Below are positions 1 to 7,326 of a stretch of DNA of 16,272 bases, in pieces. Every line of letters starts with the position of its first letter. Positions within the stretch are counted from its first letter, which is position 1. Under the pieces are notes generated by a model, which saw only the letters and a program-made list of their open reading frames with translations, had not been told where the DNA came from and made no database searches. Origin of the DNA: an uncultured Asticcacaulis sp. (GTDB lineage: Bacteria > Pseudomonadota > Alphaproteobacteria > Caulobacterales > Caulobacteraceae). The stretch covers positions 1-16,272 of the forward strand of contig CAMLPZ010000063.1 in the NCBI GenBank assembly GCA_946482045.1. Direction: 5' to 3'. The position numbers and the translations under genes were made by a program.

Positions 1-141
1 GCCAGCCTGGAAGCCTCGACGGTCGATCTGTCGCAGGAATTTACCAACCTGATCACCACTCAGCGCGCCTATTCGGCGTCATCGCGCATCATCACGACGG
101 CCGACCAGATGCTGCAGGAGCTGTTAAGCATAAAGCAATAA
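1..141 (+). CDS. flgE: Flagellar hook protein FlgE, C-terminal end (partial)
   Basis: The window opens inside a reading frame whose last 46 residues end at TAA 139-141. The segment VDLSQEFTNLITTQRAYSAS followed by a TTADQMLQEL-type ending is the conserved C-terminal D0 helix of axial flagellar proteins, closest to the alphaproteobacterial hook protein FlgE. This helix packs into the inner core of the hook, outside the cell. The 5' part lies outside the window. The sciP gene downstream supports flgE, because flgE-sciP is the order in Caulobacter. FlgF or FlgG end similarly and cannot be fully excluded; FlgK is less likely because its C-terminus differs. Confidence 0.85.
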   Translation, partial: ASLEASTVDLSQEFTNLITTQRAYSASSRIITTADQMLQELLSIKQ

Positions 142-156
142 CTACCACCTTAAGAG

Positions 157-188
157 TATTGCGAAAGATATTTCTGTTTTTCGCAATA
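157..188 (+). terminator. Hairpin terminator downstream of flgE
   Basis: A perfect 10-bp inverted repeat, TATTGCGAAA (157-166) and TTTCGCAATA (179-188), flanks a 12-nt loop. It starts 15 nt after the flgE stop and is followed by the AT-rich run TATTTACA. The tail is not a pure T run, so termination may be imperfect or bidirectional. Confidence 0.6.
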
Positions 189-199
189 TATTTACACTC

Positions 200-215
200 A
201 TTAACCGGCGTTAAT
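200..215. promoter_or_regulatory. Palindromic TTAA-N6-TTAA motif upstream of sciP
   Basis: ATTAAC (200-205) and GTTAAT (210-215) form a perfect 6-bp inverted repeat around CGGC, giving TTAA-N6-TTAA. This is one base shorter than the canonical CtrA box (TTAA-N7-TTAA). It lies about 150 bp upstream of sciP. A similar N6 motif occurs upstream of fliF and of fliI. It may be a variant CtrA site or a site for another regulator. Confidence 0.35.
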
Positions 216-273
216 AAAGGAAGTATCCTCTCTGCCATATTAAATGAAAGTTTAACATGGTTTCCGCGAAATA

Positions 274-288
274 TTAATGCCATATTTA
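274..288 (+). promoter_or_regulatory. Candidate CtrA box of the sciP promoter (one mismatch)
   Basis: TTAA (274-277), seven bases, then TTTA (285-288) followed by C matches the CtrA consensus TTAA-N7-TTAAC with one mismatch. It ends 77 bp before the sciP start. In Caulobacter sciP belongs to the CtrA regulon, so a site here is expected. No GANTC site was seen between flgE and sciP. Confidence 0.45.
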
Positions 289-365
289 CTATGGCGATTA
301 AGCGGATGTTGAGAGAGGTGCGCTACATTCATCGATAATGGTGATGGTAGTAAAGGCAAAATGCC

Positions 366-650
366 ATGCTTCAAGAACAGCAACGCCGCGATAGTAAGGG
401 CGAAAAATACGTGATTGGTCCGACTGGGGCTAAATTGACACTGGCCGACCTGCCGCCTCCGGGAACGGAGCGTTGGGTAATCCGCCGCAAGGCCGAGGTG
501 GTCGCTGCCGTGCGCGGCGGTCTTCTGACCTTCGATGAGGCGTGCGAACGCTACAACATCACGTCGGAGGAATTCCTGGCGTGGCAGAAGGCGATCGAGA
601 ACCACGGCATGGCCGGCCTGCGCACCACGCGCATCCAGCAATATCGCTGA
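366..650 (+). CDS. sciP: SciP, small CtrA-inhibitory protein (DUF1153, helix-turn-helix)
   Basis: This 94-residue protein is nearly all one DUF1153 domain. Its core, LADLPPPGTERWVIRRKAEV followed by a short helix-turn-helix and ending LRTTRIQQYR, is characteristic of SciP, which is about 90 residues long in Caulobacter. In that species SciP binds DNA and CtrA in newborn swarmer cells and blocks CtrA-dependent recruitment of RNA polymerase, which restricts flagellar and other CtrA genes to their proper cell-cycle window. I chose ATG 366 because AAAGG at 352-356 sits 9 nt upstream; ATG 361 is in another frame. The gene lies between flgE and fliF, as in Caulobacter. Family assignment is firm. 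The role in cell-cycle control is inferred by homology. Confidence 0.92.
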   Translation: MLQEQQRRDSKGEKYVIGPTGAKLTLADLPPPGTERWVIRRKAEVVAAVRGGLLTFDEACERYNITSEEFLAWQKAIENHGMAGLRTTRIQQYR

Positions 651-835
651 TATCACGCGTGAGATGGGCCCCCTCGCAGGTGGTAAGCGCCATCTTAGCG
701 TGAGACAGCTCATGAACAGGGTGGCTCGCGTTTCTTAAGCGTAGACACTCAGACGTTTCCTTAGCGGATCTTGGCATATGCCCAGGTCCGTTAAAGGCGT
801 TCACGCATTCGGTATCTGCGGCCTGTCGGCATTCG

Positions 836-849
836 TTAACCGACTTTAA
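836..849 (+). promoter_or_regulatory. TTAA-N6-TTAA motif upstream of fliF
   Basis: TTAA (836-839), CCGACT, TTAA (846-849) followed by CC. The spacing is 6 rather than the 7 of a standard CtrA box. It resembles the motifs upstream of sciP (200-215) and fliI (13885-13898); all three start TTAAC in one orientation. Confidence 0.35.
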
Positions 850-896
850 CCAAATTTCTAAAACCTCTGTTATTTGATATGGTTATAAACAGGGTC

Positions 897-901
897 GAAT
901 C
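897..901. promoter_or_regulatory. GANTC (CcrM methylation) site in the fliF promoter region
   Basis: GAATC lies 30 bp upstream of the canonical CtrA box. In Caulobacterales CcrM methylates GANTC, and hemimethylation at promoters can tie expression to passage of the replication fork. A single 5-bp site is weak evidence of function. Confidence 0.35.
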
Positions 902-930
902 TTAAAAATCACCTCACATCGGCGTGAAAA

Positions 931-945
931 TTAAGCCGGCATTAA
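931..945 (+). promoter_or_regulatory. Canonical CtrA box of the fliF operon promoter
   Basis: TTAA (931-934), GCCGGCA, TTAA (942-945), then C, is an exact match to TTAA-N7-TTAAC. It ends 54 bp before the fliF ATG, which suits a site overlapping the -35 region of a class II flagellar promoter. In Caulobacter fliF is transcribed this way and later repressed by FlbD. No FlbD (ftr) site was identified. Confidence 0.75.
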
Positions 946-999
946 CTCACCACTGGGAAATTACTGCCTAGTAGATGGCGTGGGGCAAACCTCGCCTCA

Positions 1000-2691
1000 A
1001 TGGGTGATGGAGCCAGCGTGGGTTCGTTCTTATCAGGTTTACAGAAGTTTGGTCTCGGCCGCCTGATGACCATCTTGGGCATCGCCGCCGGTGTGGCCGG
1101 TGTGCTGGCCGCTGTCTTTCTTAATTTCGCCGCCCAGCCCAAGGCGCTGCTCTTTTCCAATCTCGACCTCAAGGAAGCCGGCGAAATCAGCCTGGCGCTG
1201 GAACAGGCCGGCATCAAGCACGAGGTCAAGGGTGACGGATCGACCATCATGGTCAATCGCGACGAGGTCGCCACCGCCCGCATGATGCTGGCGTCCAAGG
1301 GGCTGCCGACTGCCGCCAGCGTCGGTTATGAGATTTTCGACAATGCCCCGGCCCTGGGGCAGACCGAATTCGTCCAGAACCTGAACAATCAGCGGGCGCT
1401 GGAGGGGGAACTGGCGCGGACCATCCGATCCATTCGCGGCATTACCTCGGCGCGCGTCCTTCTGGTTATGCCCAAGCGCGAACTGTTCGACGATGCCGCC
1501 CAACAGCCGACCGCCTCGGTCGTTCTGGGCATCGCCGGTGGCGACTTCAATGCCGAACAGGTCCGCGCCATCCGCAACCTCGTCGCCTCGGCCGTGCCCA
1601 ATCTGAAGCCGGACAAGGTGACGGTTGTCGACGATCGTAACCGCCTGCTGGCCGCTGCCGGCGAGGAAGAAGCCATGAGCGGCGCAGGCGCGGCGCACAA
1701 GAGCGACATGGAAGAGTCTTTACGCAAACGCGTCAAGGAAATCGTCGAAGGCGTCGTAGGCGCCGGTGCGGCCCGCGTCACTGTGACGGCCGATCTCGAC
1801 AAGACCTCGACGACGCGTGAGTCCGTCGAATATAATCCCGACGGCCAGGTCGTCCGTTCGACCCAAACCTCGGAATCGAACGATCGCTCGACCGAAGCCG
1901 ATCCGAACGGTGTCACGACCGCCGCCGCCAACATCCCAGGGGGCGCGCAGACCCCGGGCGTGACGGGAAGCGGCACCCAGTCCGGCACGACTTCGGAAAC
2001 CACCAACTACGAAATCTCGACGACCAAGACGACGACTGTCACCGGCCCCGGTGATATCCGCAAGCTGGCCGTCTCGGTGGCGGTCGACGACATCGTCACA
2101 CCGTCGGCGGACGGCAAGGCGCCCGACACCTATGCCAAGCGCTCGGCCGAAGACATGCAGAAGATCGACGCTCTGGTGAAGGCCGCCATCGGCTTTGACC
2201 AGGCCCGCGGCGACCAGGTCCAGGTCGTCAATGTGCGCTTCAGCCACGATATCGGCAGCACAGTGGGCGGTCAGGCCGCCAAGGCGCCGCTGATGGACTT
2301 CGACAAGAACGACATCATGCGTGGCGCCGAAATCGCTGTCCTGCTGGTCGTGGCGCTCCTGACCCTGTTCTTCGTCGCCAAGCCGCTGATGAAGTTCATC
2401 AACTCCGGCCCGACCACCTACCTGTCGGCAGCCAATGGCGGCGCGCAACTGGCCATGGCGGGGGGGGCGGGCGCCATGCCGCAGGTCGCCGCGACGGCCG
2501 CCGGTGGAGCGCCACCGCTATCGGCGCCATCTACCGCCATGGCGCCCCATAGTGAAGCCGAGCAGCGCATCGACATCGCGCGCATCGAGGGCCAGGTGAA
2601 GGCGTCTTCGGTCAAGAAGGTGTCAGAGTTCGTCGATCGCCATCCGGAAGAGTCGGTGTCGATTCTCCGGTCCTGGCTGCACGATTCGTAA
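1000..2691 (+). CDS. fliF: FliF, flagellar MS-ring protein
   Basis: The 563-residue protein has the usual FliF plan: an N-terminal membrane segment (about residues 23-45), a YscJ/FliF ring-building domain with the motif NLDLKEAGEI, a FliF_C region with a Ser/Thr/Gly-rich loop (about 280-340), a second membrane segment (about 443-462), and a cytoplasmic tail ending RSWLHDS that should dock on FliG. FliF forms the inner-membrane ring that nucleates the basal body and houses the export gate. ATG 1000 lacks a clear ribosome site. GTG 1018, in frame, has GGAG at 1009-1012, 5 nt upstream, and may be the true start, which would remove six residues. It leads the operon fliF-fliG-flbE-fliN-flbD behind a CtrA box. 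Confidence 0.96.
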   Translation: MGDGASVGSFLSGLQKFGLGRLMTILGIAAGVAGVLAAVFLNFAAQPKALLFSNLDLKEAGEISLALEQAGIKHEVKGDGSTIMVNRDEVATARMMLASKGLPTAASVGYEIFDNAPALGQTEFVQNLNNQRALEGELARTIRSIRGITSARVLLVMPKRELFDDAAQQPTASVVLGIAGGDFNAEQVRAIRNLVASAVPNLKPDKVTVVDDRNRLLAAAGEEEAMSGAGAAHKSDMEESLRKRVKEIVEGVVGAGAARVTVTADLDKTSTTRESVEYNPDGQVVRSTQTSESNDRSTEADPNGVTTAAANIPGGAQTPGVTGSGTQSGTTSETTNYEISTTKTTTVTGPGDIRKLAVSVAVDDIVTPSADGKAPDTYAKRSAEDMQKIDALVKAAIGFDQARGDQVQVVNVRFSHDIGSTVGGQAAKAPLMDFDKNDIMRGAEIAVLLVVALLTLFFVAKPLMKFINSGPTTYLSAANGGAQLAMAGGAGAMPQVAATAAGGAPPLSAPSTAMAPHSEAEQRIDIARIEGQVKASSVKKVSEFVDRHPEESVSILRSWLHDS

Positions 2692-2699
2692 GGTGATCA

Positions 2700-3722
2700 A
2701 TGGCACGTAAAAACGTCATCGATGATCCGAAGCGCCTGAGCGGGGTCGAAAAGGCCGCCGTCGTTCTGCTGGCTTTGGGCGAAGACCACGTCGCCCTGTG
2801 GCAGGCCATGGATGAGGAGGAGATCAAGGAAATCTCCCAGGCCATGTCGTCGCTTGGCACCGTCGCGTCGAACGTCGTCGAGGAGTTGCTGGTCGAATTC
2901 GTCTCGGGCATGAGCAATTCCGGCACCATCATGGGTTCGTTCGAGCAGACCCAGCGCCTGCTCGGCAACTTCCTGCCGCCGGAAAAGGTCGAATCCCTGA
3001 TGGAGGAGATCCGCGGTCCGGCCGGCCGGACCATGTGGGACAAGTTGGGCAACGTCAACGAAGGCGTGCTCGCCAACTATCTCAAGAACGAATACCCGCA
3101 GACGGTGGCCGTCGTCCTGTCCAAGATCAAGGCCGACCACGCCGCGCGCGTCCTGTCGTCCCTGCCGGAAGACTTCGCGCTGGAATGCGTGCAGCGCATG
3201 TTGCGCATGGAACCGGTGCAGCGCGAAATCCTCGACAAGATCGAACAGACCCTGCGCGTCGAGTTCATGTCGAACCTGGCGCGGACCTCCAAGCGCGACA
3301 GCCACGAACTGATGGCCGAAATCTTCAACAATTTCGACCGCCAGACCGAAAGCCGCTTCGTCGCCGCCCTGGAAGAACGCAACCGTGAATCGGCCGAGCG
3401 TATCCGCGCCCTGATGTTCGTCTTCGAAGACCTGTCGAAGCTCGACCCAGGCGGCGTCCAGACCCTGCTGCGCGCGGTCGAAAAGGACCAACTGGCCCTG
3501 GCGCTCAAGGGCGCGTCGGATAGCTTGCGCGACATGTTCATGTCCAACATGTCCGAACGCGCCGCCAAGATCATGCGCGACGATATGGAAAGCATGGGCC
3601 CTGTGCGCCTGAAGGACGTCGACGCCGCCCAGATGTCGATGGTCCAGATCGCCAAGGATCTGGCGGCCAAGGGCGAAATCATGCTTGCCGGTCAGGGAGG
3701 CGATGATGAGCTTATTTATTAA
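2700..3722 (+). CDS. fliG: FliG, flagellar motor switch/rotor protein
   Basis: The 340-residue protein matches FliG in length and domain order (FliG_N, FliG_M, FliG_C). The middle-domain EHPQ-type motif reads EYPQ at residues 131-134. The C-terminal domain has the conserved FVFEDL and [18 protein letters not shown] stretches with the charged residues that act in torque generation. FliG sits on the MS ring, binds FliM/FliN, and is the surface pushed by the stator. The start follows fliF by 8 nt, with AGGTGA (2691-2696) overlapping the fliF stop, which suggests translational coupling. Downstream is a large palindromic repeat before flbE. Confidence 0.97.
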   Translation: MARKNVIDDPKRLSGVEKAAVVLLALGEDHVALWQAMDEEEIKEISQAMSSLGTVASNVVEELLVEFVSGMSNSGTIMGSFEQTQRLLGNFLPPEKVESLMEEIRGPAGRTMWDKLGNVNEGVLANYLKNEYPQTVAVVLSKIKADHAARVLSSLPEDFALECVQRMLRMEPVQREILDKIEQTLRVEFMSNLARTSKRDSHELMAEIFNNFDRQTESRFVAALEERNRESAERIRALMFVFEDLSKLDPGGVQTLLRAVEKDQLALALKGASDSLRDMFMSNMSERAAKIMRDDMESMGPVRLKDVDAAQMSMVQIAKDLAAKGEIMLAGQGGDDELIY

Positions 3723-3740
3723 GGTTATGATTGTCAGCAG

Positions 3741-3898
3741 CCCCCACCACCACATCTCGGTCGCCATTGCGGGCAATGGCTCGCTCGTGCGGTCCCCCTC
3801 CCCAGCAAGCTGGGGAGGTATAGAATTGAGCTTTCCATTATACCTCCCCAGCTTGCTGGGGAGGGGGACCGCGAGCCGTCAGGCTCGTGGTGGTGGGG
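3741..3898. repeat. Composite palindromic intergenic repeat between fliG and flbE
   Basis: Two 34-bp arms, 3789-3822 and 3839-3872, are perfect reverse complements around a 16-nt spacer. Each arm contains its own stem, CTCCCCAGC/GCTGGGGAG type. Outside them, CCCCACCACCAC (3742-3753) mirrors GTGGTGGTGGGG (3887-3898). Between these lie minor stems GCCATTGC/GCAATGGC (3763-3780) and CGAGCC/GGCTCG (3872-3887). The element thus reads as two inverted copies of one module: a CCTCCCC...GGGGAGG stem, GGGGGACCGC, a second stem, then GGTGG and a G run. A single copy of the same module lies at 6320-6487. This is the pattern of a REP/MITE-like non-coding repeat. As RNA it would fold strongly within the operon transcript. 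Confidence 0.85.
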
Positions 3899-3923
3899 TT
3901 TCTTACTTTGCGGGAGCCGCCGC

Positions 3924-4577
3924 ATGAGCGCCGTTCCGCACAAGAAGTTCGAATTCGGCACCGTCTTCGGCGACGGCGGTCATGTCGTCGCCCAGCCCCG
4001 GCGCGAAAAGAAGGCCTTCACCCCCGAAGAGGTTGAGGCCATTCGTACCCAGGCTTTTACCGAAGGCGAGAACTCGGCCATGGCGCGGGCCCAGATGGCC
4101 CAGGCCGCGGCCATTCAGGACCTGGCCGGATCAGCCCAGCAGGGTTTGTCTGGCCTGACCCAGGCGATCCACGCTCACAAGCAGGCAAGCGTGCAACTGG
4201 CGCTCGTCTGCGCCCAGAAAATCGCTTCCGAGGCGCTCGATCGCTTCCCTCAGGCGCCGGTGGCCGCCGCGCTCGAAGCACTGGGGATGGAAATAGAAAA
4301 GGCGACGCGGCTGGTCCTACTGGCGCGCAATCCGGACGAGGCCTTGAAGGCCGCGGCCGATGATGCCGCGCACATGGCGGGCTTTGCCGGCGCGATCCAG
4401 TTCCGCGAGACCCCGCAGATGCCGAAGGGCGCGTTCGAGATCGTCTGGTCCGACGGCCGCGCCAGCTTCGACCCACAACAGGTTTTCGACGCGCTCGGCC
4501 AGGCCCTCAATGAGGCGCTCGAAGCTGAAGCCTATCATTCTTCCCGCGTCGCCAGCTCTCAAACGCCGACGCATTAG
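3924..4577 (+). CDS. flbE: FlbE, FliH-like flagellar export regulator
   Basis: The 217-residue soluble protein starts with a short basic, charged segment (KKFEFGTVF near residue 7), continues with an Ala/Gln-rich helical stretch (about residues 45-100) and ends in a FliH/HrpE-like C-terminal domain with the segment FEIVWSDGRASFDP. FliH-type proteins form a peripheral stalk that holds the FliI ATPase and regulates it; in Caulobacter the protein in this operon position is called FlbE. ATG 3924 is preceded by GGGAG (3912-3916) at 7 nt. The ribosome site begins only 14 nt after the palindromic repeat, so folding of that repeat could affect translation. Sequence conservation in this family is low, so much of the name rests on position between fliG and fliN. 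Confidence 0.82.
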   Translation: MSAVPHKKFEFGTVFGDGGHVVAQPRREKKAFTPEEVEAIRTQAFTEGENSAMARAQMAQAAAIQDLAGSAQQGLSGLTQAIHAHKQASVQLALVCAQKIASEALDRFPQAPVAAALEALGMEIEKATRLVLLARNPDEALKAAADDAAHMAGFAGAIQFRETPQMPKGAFEIVWSDGRASFDPQQVFDALGQALNEALEAEAYHSSRVASSQTPTH

Positions 4578-4592
4578 TAAAGGTTTACTCCC

Positions 4593-4922
4593 ATGGCCGA
4601 TCTCGGTTTGGAAGATTTCGACGAAACCGGCGCCCCCGCCGTGCACGATGACGATGGCGGCGATAAGGCGGCAGCAGATCTGGCGCCTGTCTTCGACGTG
4701 CCGGTCAACATCTCGGCGGTGCTCGGAAAATCCTACATGTCGGTGTCGCAGCTCTTGAAGCTTGGCCAGGGCAGCGTGCTGGAACTGGACCGCAAGGTCG
4801 GTGAAGCCATCGATATCTATGTCAACAACCGCCTCGTGGCGCGCGGCGAAGTGGTGGTCGTGGACGACCGCCTGGGCGTGACCATGACGGAAATCATCAA
4901 AAGCGAGGACACGGGATCATGA
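4593..4922 (+). CDS. fliN: FliN, flagellar motor switch protein
   Basis: The 109-residue protein has an acidic, disordered N-terminus (to about residue 28) and then one SpoA/FliN domain: the FDVPVNISAVLGKSYMSV region, LLKLGQGSVLELDRKVGE, and VNNRLVARGEVVVVDDRLGV. These are hallmark FliN segments. FliN forms the lower C ring with FliM, binds FliH and so helps position the export ATPase. AAAGG (4579-4583) lies 9 nt before ATG 4593. The stop overlaps the flbD start in ATGA (4919-4922), a standard coupling arrangement. FliM is not encoded in the window. Confidence 0.95.
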   Translation: MADLGLEDFDETGAPAVHDDDGGDKAAADLAPVFDVPVNISAVLGKSYMSVSQLLKLGQGSVLELDRKVGEAIDIYVNNRLVARGEVVVVDDRLGVTMTEIIKSEDTGS

Positions 4923-6289
4923 GGCTCTTAGTCGTAGGAAAGCTGAGCGGCCAGCTGTCGGTCGCCGTCAAGATGGCCATGGATACCGGCGCCAAGGTCG
5001 CCCACGTCGAAACCGTGACGCAGGCCACCGAAGCCCTGCGCAAGGGCCAGGGCGCGGACCTGCTCATGGTCGATTACGAGCTGGATATCGCCGGCCTGAT
5101 CGAGGCCAATGAGCGCGAGCACATCTCGGTTAATATCGTCGCCTGCGGCGTCAATCCCGATCCGCGCAAGGCCGCCCAGGCGATAACCGCCGGCGCCAAG
5201 GAATTCATTCCGCTGCCGCCCGACGCCGAGCTGATCGCGGCGGTGCTGGCCGCCGTGTCGGACGATGCACGCCCGTTGGTCACCAATGACCCAGCCATGC
5301 AGGCCGTCGTCAAGCTGGCCGACCAGGTCGCGGCGTCGGATGCTTCTATCCTGATCACCGGCGAAAGCGGTGTCGGTAAGGAAGTCATGGCGCGCTACCT
5401 GCACGAAAAGTCGCGCCGCGCCCAAAAGCCGTTCATCAGCGTCAACTGTGCCGCCATTCCCGACAACCTGCTGGAATCGGAGCTGTTCGGCCACGAAAAG
5501 GGAGCGTTCACGGGCGCCATGGCGCGCCGCATCGGTAAGTTCGAAGAGGCTGACGGTGGTACGCTTCTGCTCGACGAAATCTCGGAAATGGACGCACGCC
5601 TTCAGGCCAAACTTCTGCGCGCGCTGCAGGAACGCGTCATCGACCGTGTGGGCGGCGCCAAGCCGGTTCCGGTCAATATCCGCGTCCTGGCGACCTCGAA
5701 CCGTAACCTCGCCCAGGCGGTCAAGGACGGCACCTTCCGCGAAGACCTGCTTTATCGTCTGAACGTCATCAACCTGGCCCTGCCGCCCTTGCGCCAGCGT
5801 CCGGCCGACATTCTGGCCCTGTCGGAATATTTCGCCAAGAAGTATTCGGAAGCCAATGCCATCCCATTGAAGCCGATCAGCCTTGAGGCCAAGCGCCGTT
5901 TGCAGGCCCATCCGTGGCCGGGCAATGTGCGTGAGCTGGAAAACGCCATGCATCGCGCCGTGCTGCTGTCGGCGGGTTCGGAAATCGACGCCGATGCTAT
6001 CCGGCTGCCCGATGGCCAACCGCTCAATCCGGTGGCGCCGATCGGTTCGGACTATGTCGGCCGTGTAGCGCTGGCGGCGGAAAGTGCTGCGCGCAGCTTC
6101 GTTGGGTCGACCGTGGCCGAAGTCGAGCAAAAGCTGATCCTCGACACGCTCAGCCACTGCTTCGGCAACCGGACCCATGCCGCCAATATCCTCGGCATCT
6201 CGATCCGCACCCTGCGCAACAAGCTGAACGAATATTCGGCGGCCGGTGTGTCTGTGCCTGCGCCGCAGTCTGGCGCCAGCGCGGCGTGA
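4919..6289 (+). CDS. flbD: FlbD, sigma54-dependent flagellar transcriptional activator
   Basis: The 456-residue protein has a receiver-like N-terminus (1 to about 115), a sigma54-activating AAA+ domain and a Fis-type helix-turn-helix (about 400-440). Walker A GESGVGKE is at 148-155, the sigma54-contact loop GAFTGA at 195-200 and Walker B LLLDE ends at D219-E220. The receiver lacks the usual acidic pair after strand 1 (it reads LLVVGK) and has PLPP where the conserved Lys is expected, though D52 remains. This fits Caulobacter FlbD, which works without classical phosphorylation and is controlled by FliX. FlbD activates late flagellar genes such as hook and flagellin genes and represses fliF. 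It overlaps fliN by 4 nt and is the last gene of the operon. Confidence 0.95.
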   Translation: MRLLVVGKLSGQLSVAVKMAMDTGAKVAHVETVTQATEALRKGQGADLLMVDYELDIAGLIEANEREHISVNIVACGVNPDPRKAAQAITAGAKEFIPLPPDAELIAAVLAAVSDDARPLVTNDPAMQAVVKLADQVAASDASILITGESGVGKEVMARYLHEKSRRAQKPFISVNCAAIPDNLLESELFGHEKGAFTGAMARRIGKFEEADGGTLLLDEISEMDARLQAKLLRALQERVIDRVGGAKPVPVNIRVLATSNRNLAQAVKDGTFREDLLYRLNVINLALPPLRQRPADILALSEYFAKKYSEANAIPLKPISLEAKRRLQAHPWPGNVRELENAMHRAVLLSAGSEIDADAIRLPDGQPLNPVAPIGSDYVGRVALAAESAARSFVGSTVAEVEQKLILDTLSHCFGNRTHAANILGISIRTLRNKLNEYSAAGVSVPAPQSGASAA

Positions 6290-6319
6290 TATCTTTCCAC
6301 TCAAGGCATAATGGATAAT

Positions 6320-6487
6320 CTTCGCCCTCCCCATTCATGGGGAGGGGGGACCGCCGAAGGCGGTGGGCGGGGCCTGCCAGGCTAACAACACACGCCGGTG
6401 CTTGGGATTTCGCCCCAGTCGGCCCCTTCCGTCTTTGAGTGCTAATCGCGCTCAAATCCACCTCCCCCATAAATAGGGGAGGCGAAG
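6320..6487. repeat. Palindromic intergenic repeat downstream of flbD
   Basis: The ends CTTCGCC (6320-6326) and GGCGAAG (6481-6487) are inverted, and each is joined to a CTCCCC...GGGGAG stem: CTCCCCATTCATGGGGAG on the left and CTCCCCCATAAATAGGGGAG on the right. Next to the left stem lie GGGGGGACCGC, the stem CCGCC-GAA-GGCGG (6351-6363), and TGGGCGGGG. This matches the module found twice at 3741-3898. The outer half-element on the right is inverted. I infer a mobile or amplified REP/MITE-like family. It sits between the 3' ends of convergent flbD and the DUF1989 gene and could also act as a terminator. Confidence 0.75.
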
Positions 6488-6492
6488 AATAG

Positions 6493-7092
6493 CTAGGCTA
6501 CTGTCTCAGCTTCCTCAACCCGATAGTGGATCGGTTTGAAGGCGTAATTATTCGACTGCAAGGCCGAACAGGCCGTCAGCGCGACGATCAGGTCCATTTC
6601 GGCTTCGAACAGGATATGGTCGCCGGGCTTGCTCATTGGCGGATCGACGCGCAATTCGCCGGTCTCGCCATTGACCTGGACGTTCATGAAAATATTGAAC
6701 GCCACGGGAATCTGGTCGGGTTCGATGCCATAAGGCTCCAGCGCATGCGCCAGATTGCCGAAACAACCATGATGCGGGTGCTCATCGCCATAGATAATCC
6801 GAAACGTATCCTTCGAACACGGCGTCAGCAGGAAGTCGTGCCGTCCGACCGTATCTTCGACGATCCTCAGCATGACATTGCTGCGGTTGGAATAAAGCGG
6901 ATCACCCACGCTCAGGAACAGTTTGGAGGCATAGTCGAGCGTCCGACCCGATGAGATCACTTCGTTGGTGTCATGGGCATTGAAGGCCAGCATGTCCGAA
7001 ACCTGTTCGCCATTCGGATCGATGACGCGCAGTCTCTGACCCTTGGAAAGCCTGAAGGCGGCGCCTGAGCGCGGCGGAATTTCGGTAATCAT
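6493..7092 (-). CDS. DUF1989 (urea carboxylase-associated type) protein
   Basis: The 199-residue protein matches the DUF1989 pattern: DPNGEQVSDMLAFN near the N-terminus, then GRHDFLLTPCSKD, EHPHHGCFGNL, FNIFMNVQV and a C-terminal PGDHILFEAEMDLIVALTACS. The conserved Cys and His residues suggest metal binding. Members are found beside urea carboxylase/allophanate or guanidine-metabolism genes, but no biochemical role can be read from the sequence. I chose ATG 7090-7092 because AGGAG lies 5 nt upstream on the minus strand; a longer frame reaching 7173 has no such site. It is transcribed divergently from a YqcI/YcgG-family gene and is unrelated to the surrounding flagellar genes. Confidence 0.85.
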   Translation of the reverse strand: MITEIPPRSGAAFRLSKGQRLRVIDPNGEQVSDMLAFNAHDTNEVISSGRTLDYASKLFLSVGDPLYSNRSNVMLRIVEDTVGRHDFLLTPCSKDTFRIIYGDEHPHHGCFGNLAHALEPYGIEPDQIPVAFNIFMNVQVNGETGELRVDPPMSKPGDHILFEAEMDLIVALTACSALQSNNYAFKPIHYRVEEAETVA

Positions 7093-7302
7093 GTCGTCTC
7101 CTGAGGAAGGCTCGAACGACACAATAGGCAAGGGAAGATAAGGACGGCATATGAAGCATGCGTGCTTTCGCAAAGGCCGCGCAAACCTATGCGGTGTCCT
7201 GCGGCTATTGATAAAATTATGGCCAGCGCCGGAGCTTATGCGGTTCTTGTCCAGGCGGATCGGCTTTCGCGGTTCGACCTTACCCCGGTCCGGGTAGGTT
7301 CG

Positions 7303-7320
7303 GCTTCCAGCAAAGGAAGC
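7303..7320 (+). promoter_or_regulatory. Hairpin covering the ribosome-binding site of the YqcI/YcgG gene
   Basis: GCTTCC (7303-7308) pairs with GGAAGC (7315-7320) around AGCAAA. The right arm contains part of the proposed AAAGGAAG ribosome site for GTG 7327. The stem is only 6 bp, so a regulatory effect is speculative. If translation starts further upstream this is simply coding sequence. Confidence 0.3.
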
Positions 7321-7326
7321 GTAGCC

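Larger units (their letters stand above)
651..999. other. Intergenic region sciP-fliF holding the fliF promoter
   Basis: These 349 bases hold no credible gene. They contain a canonical CtrA box (931-945), a TTAA-N6-TTAA motif (836-849) and a CcrM-type GAATC site (897-901), each listed separately. Just after sciP is a short perfect palindrome TCACGCGTGA without a T tract. I see no convincing intrinsic terminator for sciP. Confidence 0.6.

Noticed and set aside
2697..3776. 359-codon minus-strand frame opposite fliG
   Set aside because: It is a shadow of fliG: its product is rich in His, Gln and Asp without a domain, and no ribosome site is seen.
3685..3961. Short frames across the fliG-flbE gap
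   Set aside because: They read through the palindromic repeat on both strands and give near-identical Pro/Ser/Gly peptides from the inverted arms, so they are artefacts of the repeat.
4928..6334. Very long open frame on the minus strand opposite flbD
   Set aside because: The plus strand encodes a full FlbD with all catalytic motifs. The antisense frame is a by-product of high-GC codon bias.
6320..6487. CRISPR array
   Set aside because: The palindromic stems look repeat-like, but there is no regular spacing or series of direct repeats with spacers, and no cas gene in the window.
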